From Acacia acuminata (Eukaryota; Streptophyta; Magnoliopsida; Fabales; Fabaceae), in contig JAFJYI010000095.1 of NCBI GenBank assembly GCA_019022655.1, positions 434,001 through 498,000 on the forward strand: a stretch of 64,000 nucleotides of DNA, in the 5' to 3' direction. Below, piece by piece: positions 32,400-44,782 of this stretch. How positions within the stretch are numbered: the first letter of the stretch is position 1; each line of letters starts with the position of its first letter. A program made the position numbers and the translations under genes. A model generated the notes under the pieces. It worked only from the letters and a program-made list of their open reading frames with translations, searched no databases and was not told where the DNA came from.

Positions 32400-34146
32400 G
32401 TCTACTCTAATTTTGTGGGCGAAAAGTAATAGAACATTAAAAAGATGTTCTGATATTTTTTTCTCGTCAGAACAACTTTTATTTTTCTACTCTCTCTGCA
32501 ATTTCTTTGAAATTCCAAAGAAACAAACTTGGTTATGTTACAGGTTAAAATGAGATGCGTGAAATTTCTTTCATCTTTCTGCGTCAATGCGCAAGTCTTT
32601 TTGTATAGGACAAAGATGACAATAAAAATAAAGGCTACGATGGTTCATTTTAGGCCATTAGCTTTTGAAATTGAACCCTCCTTGCTGACAGTTCTGTCAT
32701 CTGTGAAAACGATTATGTAAATATTGTGTTAGGGAATATATTAGAATATGTTAAAATGAAGAGGTATGTCTTGAGAAGTCATGTATTTAAAAGTTAAAGA
32801 ATTTTGTTTGACACGCGGGAATTACATGACAAAACCCCAAAAATATAGGATTCATCCGCTAAAACCTTAGACAAACTTGTCTCTAGATCTTTATCTATAA
32901 AAGGCTCTACAAGAGTTCATCAAACTCTTGCCACTAAGTGTATTCTATCTTGAATACACGCTTATAGGTAAAACTTACAAAAAGAAAACTTCCTATCCGA
33001 AAATCTCCAAATAATGAAGTACAACTCAACTCTCAAATAAATAAAATACGACTCAAAAATTAAAGAAATGAGATATTCTAAGATATTGAGAATAAGATGT
33101 CACCTAAAAATAATTAAATCAATGACATTTATAAGGTATTAAATAATATCTTTGATATCCCTAGTTTGCAACTCATATATGTAGAATAATATCCTATAAA
33201 AAAATACTAATAAATTTTAAAGAGTATTGGGATAATTCAAAATATATAAAAGATATATATATATCAAATCTTCCTAATAATTTGAGAAATAAAAATTGAT
33301 TCTTTTAAATAATAAAATTACATAGAAAATAAAAATAAAATGAATTAGTTGAGAGCCCATTTCTCTTACTCCACTTGCGCCTATTAAAAGTTGAGTGCCA
33401 CCCAATATACCTAGCAAAATTGACAAAATTGCCCTTTAGATTCCTATCCATGTTGGTTCATGAATCAACATAATTCATGAATTTAACATATGATTATGAC
33501 ATTTAATTAATAGCGCTTCAAAAGGCACCACTCCAAGGCATCAATTTATTGTCTATAATACCCTCATTGTGACATCATTTGAAGAAGAGAATGAGAAGCT
33601 TTGATAATCTCTTGCTATGTTACTTTATTTTTTTGCAAATTCTGTCACCCAATATCCTTATAAGAAGGATTCGTTTAATCCCGAGGAGTGCCGCTCCTCA
33701 CTTCCTATCTACTAAGAGGGTTGTGGAACAACTCTTTAGGATAATGTCATTGGACGTGACTCAAAGGAAATATTTTGTTATTTATTTACAAATTTTGCTA
33801 ACAATCTTAATAGTTATTTCCTGCTAATCTTGTGAGTATATCATGACAGAGTTTTCTGAAATTCATTTGGTTGATTACAAAGAAAATGAGATAAGTTTTT
33901 AATCTTATCTCTGCCTCCTTTTACTTGATTTTTGAACTATTTTTGGGTTGCCATTTGGCAATCACATATGCTATCAAATCAAATTTCAAGTAACATAATT
34001 TATTTTATTATTAATATTGGTGGGATATATATCTCTCTCCTTAACTCAATATCCAAGCTCATTAATTTGAACAGCAATGAATATATTTAGTACGTGAATG
34101 GATCACTTTATGCTCTGTGTCCGTGTTTACATTATGAATTTAAATA
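32400..34146. other. AT-rich intergenic DNA, no gene seen
   Basis: An ORF at 33579-33827 (+) has no recognised family. A TATA-like TCTATAAAAGGCTC near 32895 is followed by a possible leader, perhaps a relic of another LTR. Nothing else could be supported. Confidence 0.4.
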
Positions 34147-34337
34147 GGGTAAAGGTGCATTAAGAACCCTAAACTATTTTTGTGGGTGTAATTAACACCC
34201 TAAAATATTTAATAGGGCAATTTTAGACATAAGTTATTAAAAGTAGTGCAATTTGAGACCCATAAACTCACAGAATCCTAACGTCCGTTTCCCCTTGGCA
34301 TTTTATTTTTATTTTTTGTATTGTCCAGTGGAATCTG

Positions 34338-34526
34338 CTAAACCCGATTTGCAGAGCTCACTAGGTTCCAATCTTGAGGACTGCAACAGGTTTGATACAC
34401 TGTGGGAGAGTAAATGAAGATGGACCGAAGACGGTGAAAGCCACGGGGCCTTCCGACCATCCTTGAAAGAGTGTGATGAACATCCCATGAAATCACTCCT
34501 TTTGTTTCCCAATAGCAAATCTGCAA
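34338..34526 (-). pseudogene. Unidentified coding-like fragment inside the Pack-MULE
   Basis: Two overlapping minus-strand frames are open here. One reads LLLGNKRSDFMGCSSHSF and a Ser/Leu-rich continuation. The composition looks like coding DNA, and the fragment lies just inside the left TIR, where captured exons are common. I do not recognise the family. Confidence 0.3.
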
Positions 34527-35309
34527 ATTATGCTCACCGCTTCATTCAAGTTGGTGACTTGATTCAGGGAACCCCACTATAATACATCTTTCTAAGAACT
34601 TCGTCTTCTCAGAATAATTCATAATAATTAGCTATAAAATTAAATATAAATAACATGCTCATAACTTCATAAGCATCTCCTCAATCAATCATTTGGCCTA
34701 AAAAAAACTGTCTTGTCATCTTCTCTCTTCATCTCCATAAAGAAACCAAATCTCTGTTTCTCAGTGTTTCCTCCTTTCACTCACCAAACCCAATGGAATC
34801 CCCTTTTCTTCTTCTACTCCCTCCTTTTTTGAACCGAGATGGCCCAGATGGTTCACTTTCTCCTCCTCCGTACAATCCGCTGTGCAGCAATTGCTAACCT
34901 TCGCATACCATACCACCAGAACTGAGACACTTCAATCGCGCACCAGGGTGGGGACCCTGTTTTGCGCCTTTCTTTTCACGGGCTTCTTCTTCGTCGGCCT
35001 CACCATTGCTCCGATGAGGAAGCTGCACTGGCCTAGGGGAAGACTGGCCGTTCGTGCTCGAAGGGCATTGACTGAAAAGTCCTGGACTCATTTGCCGATG
35101 AGAGGAAGGCCTCGGGGGCCAATGAAAATAAAAATAAAAATAAAAGGGAAAATCCTCTTCAGGCCCAATTAACTAAGATAATCTCAAATAGGGCTCTGGA
35201 AAAAATCACATATCGGAAAAGGTACTAAAACCTTCATGGTATTAAGTTCAAACAGTAAATTACTTTATTGCCCCTATTTCCATCCCTTCATTACTCAATG
35301 GACATTTTC

Positions 35310-35560
35310 TAATTTCATTTCCTGCAACACGATTCTGCCGGAGCCGAGAAGGAAGAATCATCAGCCGGTGGGGGTAATAGTAGACGATTCCGCCGGAGCC
35401 AAGAAGGAAGAATCATCGGCGGTGGCGAGAAAGTGGAGGAGCAAGGAGATATCGTTTGAGACGACGGCTCCGCGTCTTCCAAGCTACCCTGAATGTTATC
35501 ATCGGCAGCGGCGAGAAAGTGGAGGAGCAAGGAGATGTCATTGGGGCTGAAACTTGTTTC
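35310..35560. repeat. Interleaved GC-rich duplications in the Pack-MULE
   Basis: GCCGGAGCC.AGAAGGAAGA is present twice (about 35336 and 35392) and GGCGAGAAAGTGGAGGAGCA twice (about 35422 and 35508). The GC content stands out from the AT-rich surroundings, consistent with DNA captured from a gene 5' region and then locally duplicated. Confidence 0.75.
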
Positions 35561-35697
35561 TTATTTGTTTGAATTATTGATCCAGTTTTTTGGTTGGATA
35601 CTCAATCTTCTTGTATTTTCCTCTGCTTTCATTGCAACCAAATAAATGTTTTTTTTTTTTTTCAGTCGATTTGCTTTTTCTCTGGTTGCTCTTGCAG

Positions 35698-35813
35698 TTC
35701 CACCAGTACCAGGTTATTGGGAGAGCTCTGCCCATGGAAGCCGATGAACACCCTAAGATCTACCGAATGAAACTCTAGGCTACAAACGAAGTTCGCGCCA
35801 AGTCAAAGTTCTG
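35698..35813 (+). pseudogene. RPL18A: Captured exon of ribosomal protein L18a
   Basis: The exon follows the acceptor CTCTTGCAG and reads FHQYQVIGRALPMEADEHPK, then IYRMKL, a TAG, and ATNEVRAKSKF, ending at TTCTG|GTAATA. This matches the near-N-terminal part of cytosolic 60S protein eL20 (L18a), in which FHQYQVVGRALP and ATNEVRAKSKFW are invariant. The TAG at 35776-35778 replaces the Trp codon of the family. The exon keeps both splice sites, so genomic DNA was copied, not mRNA. It lies inside the 34150-38193 transposon and cannot encode a ribosomal protein. Confidence 0.9.
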
Positions 35814-36663
35814 GTAATATTATTTCATTTGATCATTTGAATGGGCACTAATTGATTTTAGCAAATATCTTGCAGTTGGTAAACTGCAAATTTGGGCTGC
35901 TTCCATTTCTGATATGGGTGCGATCATCATATTAATTTGAATGAGGTGGTAGTTGAGTTATGATTGGGCTGATCTTATGTCTTGCCATGTTGAGTATCTG
36001 TGTAATGGCATTTTGTTGGATTGCTTGTGTACCTGAGTAGACAGCCAGAGTTCATTGTACATGCTAGTGTCTTGGAGAGAATAGAGTATTGCAACAATCT
36101 GATCTCATTTTGTTCTGTATTTTATTAGCACTGGATTATATGTTGGTGGGTAGCTAAACACCAAGCCATGTCACAGCAGACCTATGGAACTGGGCATATA
36201 CATTAACCATGATCTTATACTAATTCTTACACAAAACTAACATTGCTCATGAATGACGAAGATGTTGAGTGCTATTCTTTTAATTTTTCTTAGTTTGCTA
36301 TTAATTTATCAGTTTGTCCTTGTTTTGGTTTGCTGCATTAGATAAGTATCAGTGACAATATTCTACACTAATGAATTTGTCTCCTCAAACAGAAAGCGGG
36401 GCTAATATCTGTGAAGCCGATCTTCTTTCCCCTTCCTTGAAGTGTTCTATAATTCTTGTTGGTGAAGTGATTCTTGTTTTTAATGACTTGAAAGAAGCTG
36501 TTCAGTTGGCTTCTCGATCTCGGATTTACAGTGGTTTTTTTGGATTGTTTAGATGCTATTCCTGGCTTTAAATATTGTCCTTATTGTGCTTTATTATTCT
36601 GCATCATTTTCTTTTCATTTTGATGCCTAGAATTGGAATCACTGATAGTTTGATTGCCAACAG

Positions 36664-36744
36664 ATTAATGATCATTATGAGTTCCCCTTGCATCTAGACC
36701 TTGATAGGGATAATGGCAAATATTTATCTCCTGAAGCAGACAAG
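36664..36744 (+). pseudogene. Captured exon of a UBP12/UBP13-type ubiquitin-specific protease
   Basis: The 81-bp exon lies between acceptor TTGCCAACAG and donor AAG|GTAGGT. It reads INDHYEFPLHLDLDRDNGKY followed by LSPEADK. This is the segment of the USP7-like catalytic domain of plant UBP12/13 that precedes the catalytic His box (HSGGVHGGHYYAFI in the family). Neighbouring exons are absent, so only a 27-residue piece was captured. It has no stop or frameshift. After the donor, the words GACAAGGTAGGTATaaTT recur at about 36848, a small local duplication. Confidence 0.8.
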
Positions 36745-37581
36745 GTAGGTATGTTATCAGCACCCAGTACAGGAGGCCAATATCCCGGCCGGGGCATGTT
36801 ATCAGCAAAATCCCTCGAAGTGCCACGTAAAATATTTTAAAGTCCAAGACAAGGTAGGTATAATTATAAAGACTGTTAAAACTGGTTCCTTCAACATAGT
36901 CCTAATTGATTTAGGACTGAATAAAAGTTGTAGAAGGAATTAACAAAGTGAAATCATAGGGGTATGCCTTTAACATCACGAAAATGTATGTATTAACTAT
37001 TAAATAAAAAATTCTATTGATACCAAGTGATAGATACCAGATAATAAGGGCTTAGACACAGATAAGGATGCCCTACATACTATTCGTTCATAAGGGTAGG
37101 TGGAGGCTGGGATTCCGCATACCCATAAGCTCCCAACTCGTGCTAAGTTTCTTTCTACTTATGCCTATAACAACAAGAGAAAAACATATAAAGATTAAAG
37201 ATTACATATGTAGTAAGAATACTGCAAAAAGAATTATGGGTATGAATGCATTGGCTTGGTTGCACCAGCTGCATTTTATTGTAATTGCTAGTGCAGATAA
37301 GAAGTAGATTGCAGGGCTAAAGAGTTCCTTTTTTAGTGACAAGCCGAGCTCAACCACAAAAGATTAGCAATAGATTCATACTCATCTTAAGCTTCCATGC
37401 ATATGGATGCTAAAATTCTTTTTGACAACATATAGGTGCTCAATTTTTTTCTTTGCCAACATGTGGGAGCCCAATAATCATTTAACGGTTCACATATATT
37501 CACCTAAAAACGGAAAGCAAGGAAAAATAAAAGGGATTCAAGGAAAAAAGAAGTCGGGAGAGGACGATTCAATGCGCTAAC

Positions 37582-37652
37582 CTTGGCAACCATACGTTGA
37601 AAAGTAACGTCTTCCTCATCTACCTTATCTTTTCCTTTACCCCATTTTTTGT
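37582..37652 (-). pseudogene. Third captured exon-like fragment (unidentified)
   Basis: On the minus strand, after CTGCAG, 71 bp read KKWGKGKDKVDEEDVTFQRM then VAK, and end at AAG|GTTAGC. The open frame, strong acceptor and lysine-rich N-terminal style look like a real exon. The upstream minus-strand sequence (to about 37860) resembles a 5' untranslated leader and intron. I cannot name the gene with confidence. Confidence 0.5.
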
Positions 37653-38194
37653 CTGCAGATTTAAAACAAAACTTAAATCAAACCTAAGAACTATAGAATT
37701 TGGGGGGAGGGGAGAAAAAGAAGATCCCACGCTCCAAATGAAACCCAAAAGAAATCAAAATGAATCACCTTTCGGATCGCTTAAGTTAGTATATTCCCGA
37801 ATTTCCCTACCCACTGCCATCTCCGATTATTTCTACCGACCTGGCGTCGAAGATGACTAGATGAGAGTGAGAGTCGAGGAGAGGGTAGAAGACGTGAGTG
37901 GAGATTGCCTGATTTTGAAATTGCCTGGTTGGCTTTTTTGTCATTTCACTTGAGATTCACATGATATGAGAATTATATTTGAGCTTTTTTGACAGTTTTT
38001 CACTTAATTGGGCCCTCATGAAGATTTTTCCAAAATAAAACGCCAAGAGGCAAATGGACGTTAGGATTCTGTCAGTGTATTTATGGGTGAAATTGCACAA
38101 GTTTTAATAATTTAGGTCCCAAATTGCCCCACTAAATACTAAGGACATCAATTGCACCAAAAAAATAGTTTAGGTGCTCACTGTACCTTTCAGT

Positions 38195-39673
38195 TAGAAT
38201 AAGACTTTCACTCAAGAGAAGTGGTGAATTGGGTGATAAATAAAAAATATCGAAATTTAATGCAAGCTTCAATGAAATAAAGTTGAAGAGATGTCACTAA
38301 GGATAAGCACACTAAATTTATACAAGTTCGGTCCAAACTCCTTGATCTACGTCTAGTCTTCATAGGCCTTCTGAGATTTTCATTATTCTCCAATATTTTA
38401 TCGGGCTCTTGGTGTCTCAAAGCATAAGCTAGTTCTTTTTCAAGAACAATCGCTCCTCCTTACACTTTGCAATTTAATGCATACTCAAGCTCTCACAATC
38501 TTGAGTCTCCTAGATAATAAATGAATCAATAAATGTCTCGCACTAGAGTAGATATATGACCACTATAGTACAAACTCAAATTTAAGAGATTTAAGACTTT
38601 GCAATGAATGTAACAGAAGATTTTTTTCAGCAGAAGTTCGTTGCTCCATCTTCAATGCTTTGACTATTTTATAGGTAGAGTGAATTAATGACCATTGTCT
38701 TGTTGAATGTATCTGTTAGAGTTTCTTTGATCTTTGATATATATATCCATTGAAGTCTTTGAACATTCGTTGTGTTTGAGGAATTAGCCATTGGAGCAGC
38801 CTGAGAATGTTTGACGTTTCAATGTTTTTCACATTTAATGCTTCTAACACAAAAATGTTGTTTCCAATTTGTGAATTAATTATGTTTGATCATCTAAAAA
38901 ACACTTAAGTACTAGAATAGTAAACAATTAGAATGATTAGAAGCAAGAAGAATAAAATTCATAATCATTCCAGTGAATTAAAAAGTTTGAAGTACTGTTA
39001 TGTTCCTTGGGAAAACATTACTCAAGTGATCACTCGAGTGATCATCTCTTGGCAGTTTTGAAAATATTTCAGAGCACTGGATATGTCATTGGAGTGATGT
39101 GGTAGTGATGCACAAAATGTGCTCACTCGAGTGATCTTTTTTATGACCATTTAGTGTATCACTAGAGTGATCAGGTAGTGATGAAGAATTACAAGGTCAC
39201 TCGAGTGATCTTGTTTCTTTTGATTTTTTAGAAAAGCATATCACTTGATCACATCACTGGAATGTTCTCCTAGTGATGTTTTAACAAATCACTCGAGTGA
39301 TTTTATACCTAGAAAAGTTTTTAATTTCAAAACACTTATAGGACATTGCAGTGTTGTGCTAGTAGTGCTCTTTGTCTCATCACTCGAGTGGTTACTCAGG
39401 TGATCTCAAGTCATTACTCAAGTGGTCACTCTAGTAACTTTTTCTTTAAATGTTTCGGAGAATAAAGCATCACTAGAACAAATCACTTGAGTGGTGTGCT
39501 AGTGATGAATTTTAACCCATCACTCGAGTGATTTCTCCTTTGAAAATTTTGTAGCACTGATCACTGGATGAATCATTATGGTGATTTGTTGGTGATGGAT
39601 TTTAATATATCACTCGAGTGGTTACTCAAGTAATTAATCTTCTTTGGTAAAACTATTTCATCAGAGAGATCAC
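38195..39673 (-). repeat. Left part of the interrupted 3' LTR of the outer retrotransposon
   Basis: The minus-strand outer element has its 3' LTR starting TATTAGATCC at 52625 and ending here near 38195 (CTTATTCTAAC). It is split by the insertion at 39674-52397, which duplicated ATCAC on both sides. U5-like sequence is recognisable near 38300-38430 (CCTATGAAGACTAGACGTAG, minus). The end lies within a base or two of the Pack-MULE right terminus. Confidence 0.65.
39015..39640. repeat. Array of palindromic ATCACTCGAGTGAT words
   Basis: The 14-bp palindrome ATCACTCGAGTGAT (an XhoI core in two TCAC/GTGA arms) or a close variant occurs about ten times at irregular 60-100 bp spacing (for example near 39030, 39125, 39200, 39290, 39380, 39520 and 39610). 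It resumes beyond the nested insertion at 52430-52510, which shows that both sides are one repeat-bearing LTR. Confidence 0.8.
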
Positions 39674-40921
39674 TATTGGTTGATTTCCTCTTGTGGCAAA
39701 TAGACAAGTCGAACAAGTAATAAAGAGTAAGTGAAGTTATTGTCCCACAGAGACTATCAATACCCAATATGAAGCTGGTTTCTCGTGAAAGTTGTGTGTG
39801 ATGAGAGTAAAGTTGATTGTTTGCTCTAGATATTACTAATGACAAATGAAATAAATGAGTGATCGGAAGTCGGTTGAAAGATATCAGTTTAAAAATAGGT
39901 TGAGCTTGAATTTCATCCTAAGTTGCATCAACCCCTAGTTTGCATGTGATGCATTGTTATAGCATTTTGCTGCACAGCTTCCGCAATACTACAACAAAAT
40001 GTCTTTCACAACGTTATTAAGCTAACCCACCACTAACCTATACAAAAGCGTCTGCATCCTGTAAGTACACCCCTTACTCTACTTCTCCCATATTCTTATG
40101 GTGATTTTCCAGTTTAGAGTGTCAGTTCAACCTATATGTATTGGTTATGAGCGGTAGACCCATTCATATAGCCTACAATTTAGGTCGAGCCTTGCACAAG
40201 CTCGCCCAACAAATACTGTCTAACAGAAGTCTAACTTCGACTCCCTTTCAGTAAGCCAGGGCCACTGATCTAGCTCCTTAGCGGCCTGATGAGTACTATT
40301 TATGCCATATTTTTCCTATATTGTATGACTATTTTGTATGGTGAATATGAGCTTAATTGCACTCAATCTGAGCAAAAATATGTTAATTCATGCATATAGG
40401 GAAAGGAAGGAGGAGTCTCAGAAATGATAGCAATTGTATAAGCATCCATACATGTGTATAAGAAAAGAACAAGTTGGAGGTTTTATGTGAAAAGTACATA
40501 GCATAAATGATACAATGCTATAGCATCGGGTCAACCATAACAAGTCACACTGTAATGCAACCTTAATGCTATAGCAGCATAAGTGAAGCAATGTTATGCG
40601 CCATATGTTCTGATTTTTCCTTGAGACTGTTTTAGGGAAATAGGTGCAAGCTAATAGATGGACGTTGGTCGACGGTTAGATTTTTGACGTATTAGAATAG
40701 AAGATGTGGAGGATCGAAGTTAAGATTTGAAGAATCCCACAGTATCAGCAAAATCAATCTACCGAATTTGGAAAGTTGGACCAATTGGACCAGATAGATT
40801 TGAAAAGGCCCAGTTCACTGAACGTACGCCGTAAGTAAACCGAGACTATAAAAAGAAAGACGGCCAACCCTAAAAGCCATCGAGTCGTTGGAGAGTCAAA
40901 GAAATTCTTATTCGGCTAGGG

Positions 40922-42297
40922 TGATAAGTAGATATTTTATAATTAAATAAGTATAGATTCGATATATATTGGATTAAATTTGTTAAATATTATACTTATT
41001 TAATTATCTTTTATGTATTTATCTATCTTTTAATTAAATATAGGATAAAAGATATTATAACAAAAAATCTATTGATATCCTATTTTATTTTGTAGGAGAT
41101 ATTTTGTGATCTAAGAGAGGAGAAAATATAGGAAAGATAATGGCGGCAACAAATTAAATTGAAAAATGATTTAATATAATATATTATTATATTAGATAAA
41201 TAAATTGATGACCCTGTGCAAAGAAAGGAAGCAAATCACGGAATATATATGGCAATTGGAATGAATAACGCGTGGGGCCCAGAGGAAAAAGGTATCTATA
41301 AAGATATCTATTGAAGATACACAAACCTGCAATATATATTGAGGGGTAGAGACCACAATTGCGGGGATCAGAACGACGCACGCAGAGGAGAAAAGAATTC
41401 GGACGCACAGGAGCAAGAACGCAAGCGGCAATTCAAGAAGGAGAAAAAGAACCATCAGGGTGACGACGCACATCAGCGAGGAGCATTGAGACTGAGGGAT
41501 TCTTTAAGAGTTTTTATTTCTCTTTTCTTTTCCTGTCTTCTCCGAATCGATTTTCATCTTTTCATGGGTTTTAGTATAGCCATGCTCGGCTAGTTTTCTT
41601 TTGTAGTTAGGGCGAGGATGAACCCTATGTGAATTTAAAATATTTAGTTGGATTCTTTATTGATCTTTATTTTTCTTGATTGAATGAATTATCTGTGCTT
41701 AAAGCTTTCTTGAAGATTGATCACCTTTTAGATTGTTCATAGGTTAATGTATGACAATAGAGATGTTGGTGCATTTAACTAGATCCGTTAATTCATCATA
41801 GAGTTGCATGACCTAGACATAGGCTTACGATTTTATGCGATCTCATAATTCTGGTTTAAAAATATAATCTTTCCAATCAATACTAAGACATTAGGTTGAT
41901 TTCAAAGATAACGGACTAAGGTAGCATCAAGACATTGGGACTTAGTCTAACTTTAGAGAATTGATCGTCAATCATGAGAATAATAATCAATTAGGGATTC
42001 AATTCAAATTATTAGAGGAACATGGGGGATTCTCATCCCTAGCTGCATATTTCTTAATTGAAGGTCTTAATTTTGGATTACTCATATTTTCTCTCAGTTG
42101 TTCTTGAGATTCATATTTTGGATTTTTTTATTTAATTCTTTAAATTCTATTTGGTTACAACTCACCCCATATTACTCATTCATCCAACTAAAGCGAAAAT
42201 AGCAAATTAGTGATTGGAGTACTATTCCTCGTGGGACGATCTTTTTTCTCACTACTTTATTACTTATAACGAGGTGCACTTGCCGAAGTCGCTATCA
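40922..42297 (+). repeat. 5' LTR of the Athila-like element
   Basis: This 1376-bp LTR differs from the 3' LTR mainly by short indels (for example ACCCTG versus ACCTG near 41214) and one patch near 41400. A likely TATA box is TCTATAAAG near 41294. Confidence 0.9.
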
Positions 42298-42303
42298 AGT
42301 TTT

Positions 42304-42320
42304 TGGCGCCGTTCCGGGGA
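42304..42320 (+). other. Primer binding site (tRNA-Asp type, one base short)
   Basis: TGGCGCCGTTCCGGGGA lies seven bases after the 5' LTR. Compared with the complement of tRNA-Asp it lacks one G in the middle, whereas the related element at 20421 has the full site. The missing base may be a mutation or a sequence error. Confidence 0.8.
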
Positions 42321-42392
42321 ATAGTTTTATTTCAACACTAAGATTAGTTATTGAAACTCTAGATTGGATTTTTCTTTTGTTATTTTACTGTT

Positions 42393-44069
42393 TATGCGAG
42401 GTACCACCGATGTAAATTCGTTGCGGTTTGATCCACGAAATCGAAAAGACTGACAAGGAGAAACCGGAAACTTGCTAAACGAGAGAAAAGGAAAGGTTGT
42501 TAGCTCTAGTACGCGATCGAACCTGGTTATAATGGCGAGACGATGATGCAGATCCTCCCGTCCTCCTCCAAAGAGGACCATGGGCGACTACATGACACTT
42601 AATCCCGCCCAAGAATGCAACTAGCATTGTCAATCCCGCTTTGTGAATGCGAATAATTTTGAAATCAAGCCATCCCTCATAAGCTTGATTCAACAAAGTT
42701 CTTTTAGTGGGAGTGACTTAGAAGATCCTAATCAGCATATTGAGATTTTTCTCGCAGATTTGTGATACCATCAAGATGAATGGGGTTCCGAAGATGCTCT
42801 TCGTATGAGGCTGTTTCCTTTCTCTCGACGGGGGAAAGCAAGAGCTTGGCTTCGTTCTTGTCCTGCGGAAGTCTGTCCACTTGGGACATTATCACCACAA
42901 AGTTCCTTGAAAAATTTTTCCCTTCTTCTAAGTATACAAAGCGATGTCGGATATTAGTTGCTTTACTCAAGGCAATGGGGAATCATTCGTGAAGCTTGGG
43001 AACGGTTTAAGGAGTTGCTTAGGAAGTGTCCACAACATGAACGCAAGACTATGAACAAAGCGAGAATATTCTTCAATGGGATGCTTCCGTCTTCTAGGAT
43101 GATGATTAACGCTGCGAGGTGGTAAGTTGAAAAACAAAACTCCGGAAGAAGCATTGGAGTTGTTTGAGGCTATGGGGTCCCTTGAGAATGAAACTGTTAC
43201 TCCACAACCAAAGAGGGGAGTTCTTCATCTAGACTCTTACAATACAATTTTGGCCCACAATGAGAACATTTCCCAATGAGAACAAGGCGATCCAACAACG
43301 GTTAGTTTGCCATCACTAAACGGCTTGCCTCTTCTCGGGTCTCATCCATCACTTCTCGGCCTCCTTTGCTTTGTGATTTTTGCAAAGGGGAACACGCTAA
43401 TGGAGATTGTGAAGCTGGTAGTCGGAGAAACAGTGAGGTTAATTACATGAGTAATCCTCCTAGGAATCGGTTTAATCGTACAGCAACACGTACAATCCTG
43501 GGTGGAAATCTCACCCAAACTTTTCCTATAAACCCCAAGCAGCACCTCAACAGTTCCACCAAACCACCACCACCATTACTGATCTGGAAAAGGCTTTGAC
43601 ACAATTAACCCATACCAGCACTGAATACATACAAAGTTCAGAAGCTTTCCGGAATGAAACAAAGTCTTCTCTCAAAAATCAGGAGGCTTCAATCCGGAAC
43701 TTAGAGAATCAGATTGGTCAGTTAGCAAAGCAAATAGCAGAGAGGAGCCAAGGGTCCTTCCCTAGTGATACTGTGGTTAATCCAAAGGAGCATTGTAAGG
43801 CCATATCTACAAGAAGTGGTATAGTGATTCAGCCAGTTGAGAAATCTGTTCCGGTGAAGGAAAAATCTGAAAAAGGGGTGGAAGAACATGAAAAGGGTTT
43901 AGAAAAAGAGGAGAAAAAGGCTGAGAATGATGATGTGCAGCAGGTTCCAAAGGAGATAGCTACAAAGAAGTCTCCCACTCCTTCTTATGCAAAACCTCCT
44001 TACCCCCAAAGGTTAAAGCAGCAGATTCGAAGGAAGCAACAAGTATGCCGGGTTCTTGGATATCTTTAA
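42393..44069 (+). pseudogene. Athila gag, frameshifted
   Basis: Several short frames in order give a recognisable Athila Gag, the structural protein that packages the element RNA. MRGTTDVNSLRFDPRN starts at 42393. ARAWLRSCPAE-type capsid sequence lies near 42840. REAWERFKELLRKCP and FFNGMLPSSR lie near 42990-43105. A zinc knuckle CDFCKGEHANGDC lies at about 43370. A long charged tail (43596-44069) has a Glu/Lys-rich segment and ends near PPYPQRLKQQIRRKQQ. Stops and shifts break it at least five times, so no full Gag can be made from the sequence as given. Confidence 0.75.
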
Positions 44070-44099
44070 GAAACTACTGATTAACATTCCTTTTGCGAA

Positions 44100-44782
44100 A
44101 CTCTTGAAAATATGCCTAATTATGCAAAGTTCATGAAAGATTTGCTTTCCAAGAAGCATAAGTTGCAAGAGGCCGTCAAAGCTTGAGGTGGCATTGACTC
44201 AACGGTGTAGTGCCATTATTCAAACAAAGTTGCCACCAAAGCTTAAAGATCCGGCAGACTTTAGCATTCCTTGTGCAATAGGGAACGTCAATATGGGCGA
44301 GCACTTTGTGATGCGGGAGCTAGTATAAATTTAATGCCCTTATCTGTTTGAAAGCTCTCGGCATTAAAGAGTTGAAGCCTACTATGATGTCGTTACGGTT
44401 GCGAGATAGGTCCATTAAGAAGCCGAAGGTGTCATTGAGGATGTGCTTGTGAAAGTGGACAAATTCATCTTCTAGGTGGATTTTGTGGTTCTTAACATGG
44501 AGGAAGATGCTGAACTTCCTTTGCTTTTGGGAAGACCCTTCTTGGCTTGCTAGAGCGGTAATTGATGTAGCTGCAGGAAAAATGGAGTTCCAAATGAATG
44601 ATGAGAAAGTCACGTACAATGTGTTTCAATCCATGAAATACCCAGCTGATAATAGTGACTGCTTCAGAATTGATGTAGTTGATGAGGCCATTCATGAAAA
44701 AATTTTTCAAGAAGGTTCAGGTGAGTCTATGGAGGATGATCTTGCGCAATTGTTACAAGTGGAAGAAGAGGTTTGCAGATGA
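44100..44782 (+). pseudogene. Athila aspartic protease region
   Basis: After NYAKFMKDLLSKKHKLQEAV (near 44115), the active-site motif LCDAGASINLMPLSV lies at about 44305-44345. The D-G/A-S triplet is that of retrotransposon proteases. The following frame (44483-44782) has FLCFWEDPSWLARAVIDVAA-type sequence, then a linker (FQSMKYPADNSDCFRIDVVD) that is usual before Athila reverse transcriptase. The region has several stops and frame changes. Confidence 0.7.

Larger units (their letters stand above)
34150..38193. mobile_element. Pack-MULE-like element with about 170-bp TIRs and captured gene fragments
   Basis: The left TIR (34150-34325) and the reverse complement of the right TIR (38023-38193) share long blocks. 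These include CCTAAACTATTTTT, GTGCAATTT, CACAGAATCCTAACGTCC, TTGGC and TTTTATTTT, in the same order and spacing. The 4-kb interior has no transposase but holds exon-sized pieces of unrelated host genes with splice sites still in place, namely RPL18a (35698-35813), a UBP12/13-type peptidase (36664-36744) and at least one more. This is the hallmark of a Pack-MULE. A 9-bp duplication is not evident. The right end abuts another retrotransposon, which may have disrupted it. Confidence 0.75.

Noticed and set aside
36371..36571. 66-codon ORF in the Pack-MULE
   Set aside because: No recognisable domain or splice context. It may be chance or captured intron sequence.
39015..39640. CRISPR or bacterial operator array from repeated palindromes
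   Set aside because: Spacing is irregular and spacers are AT-rich related LTR sequence; the flanks place it in a retrotransposon LTR.
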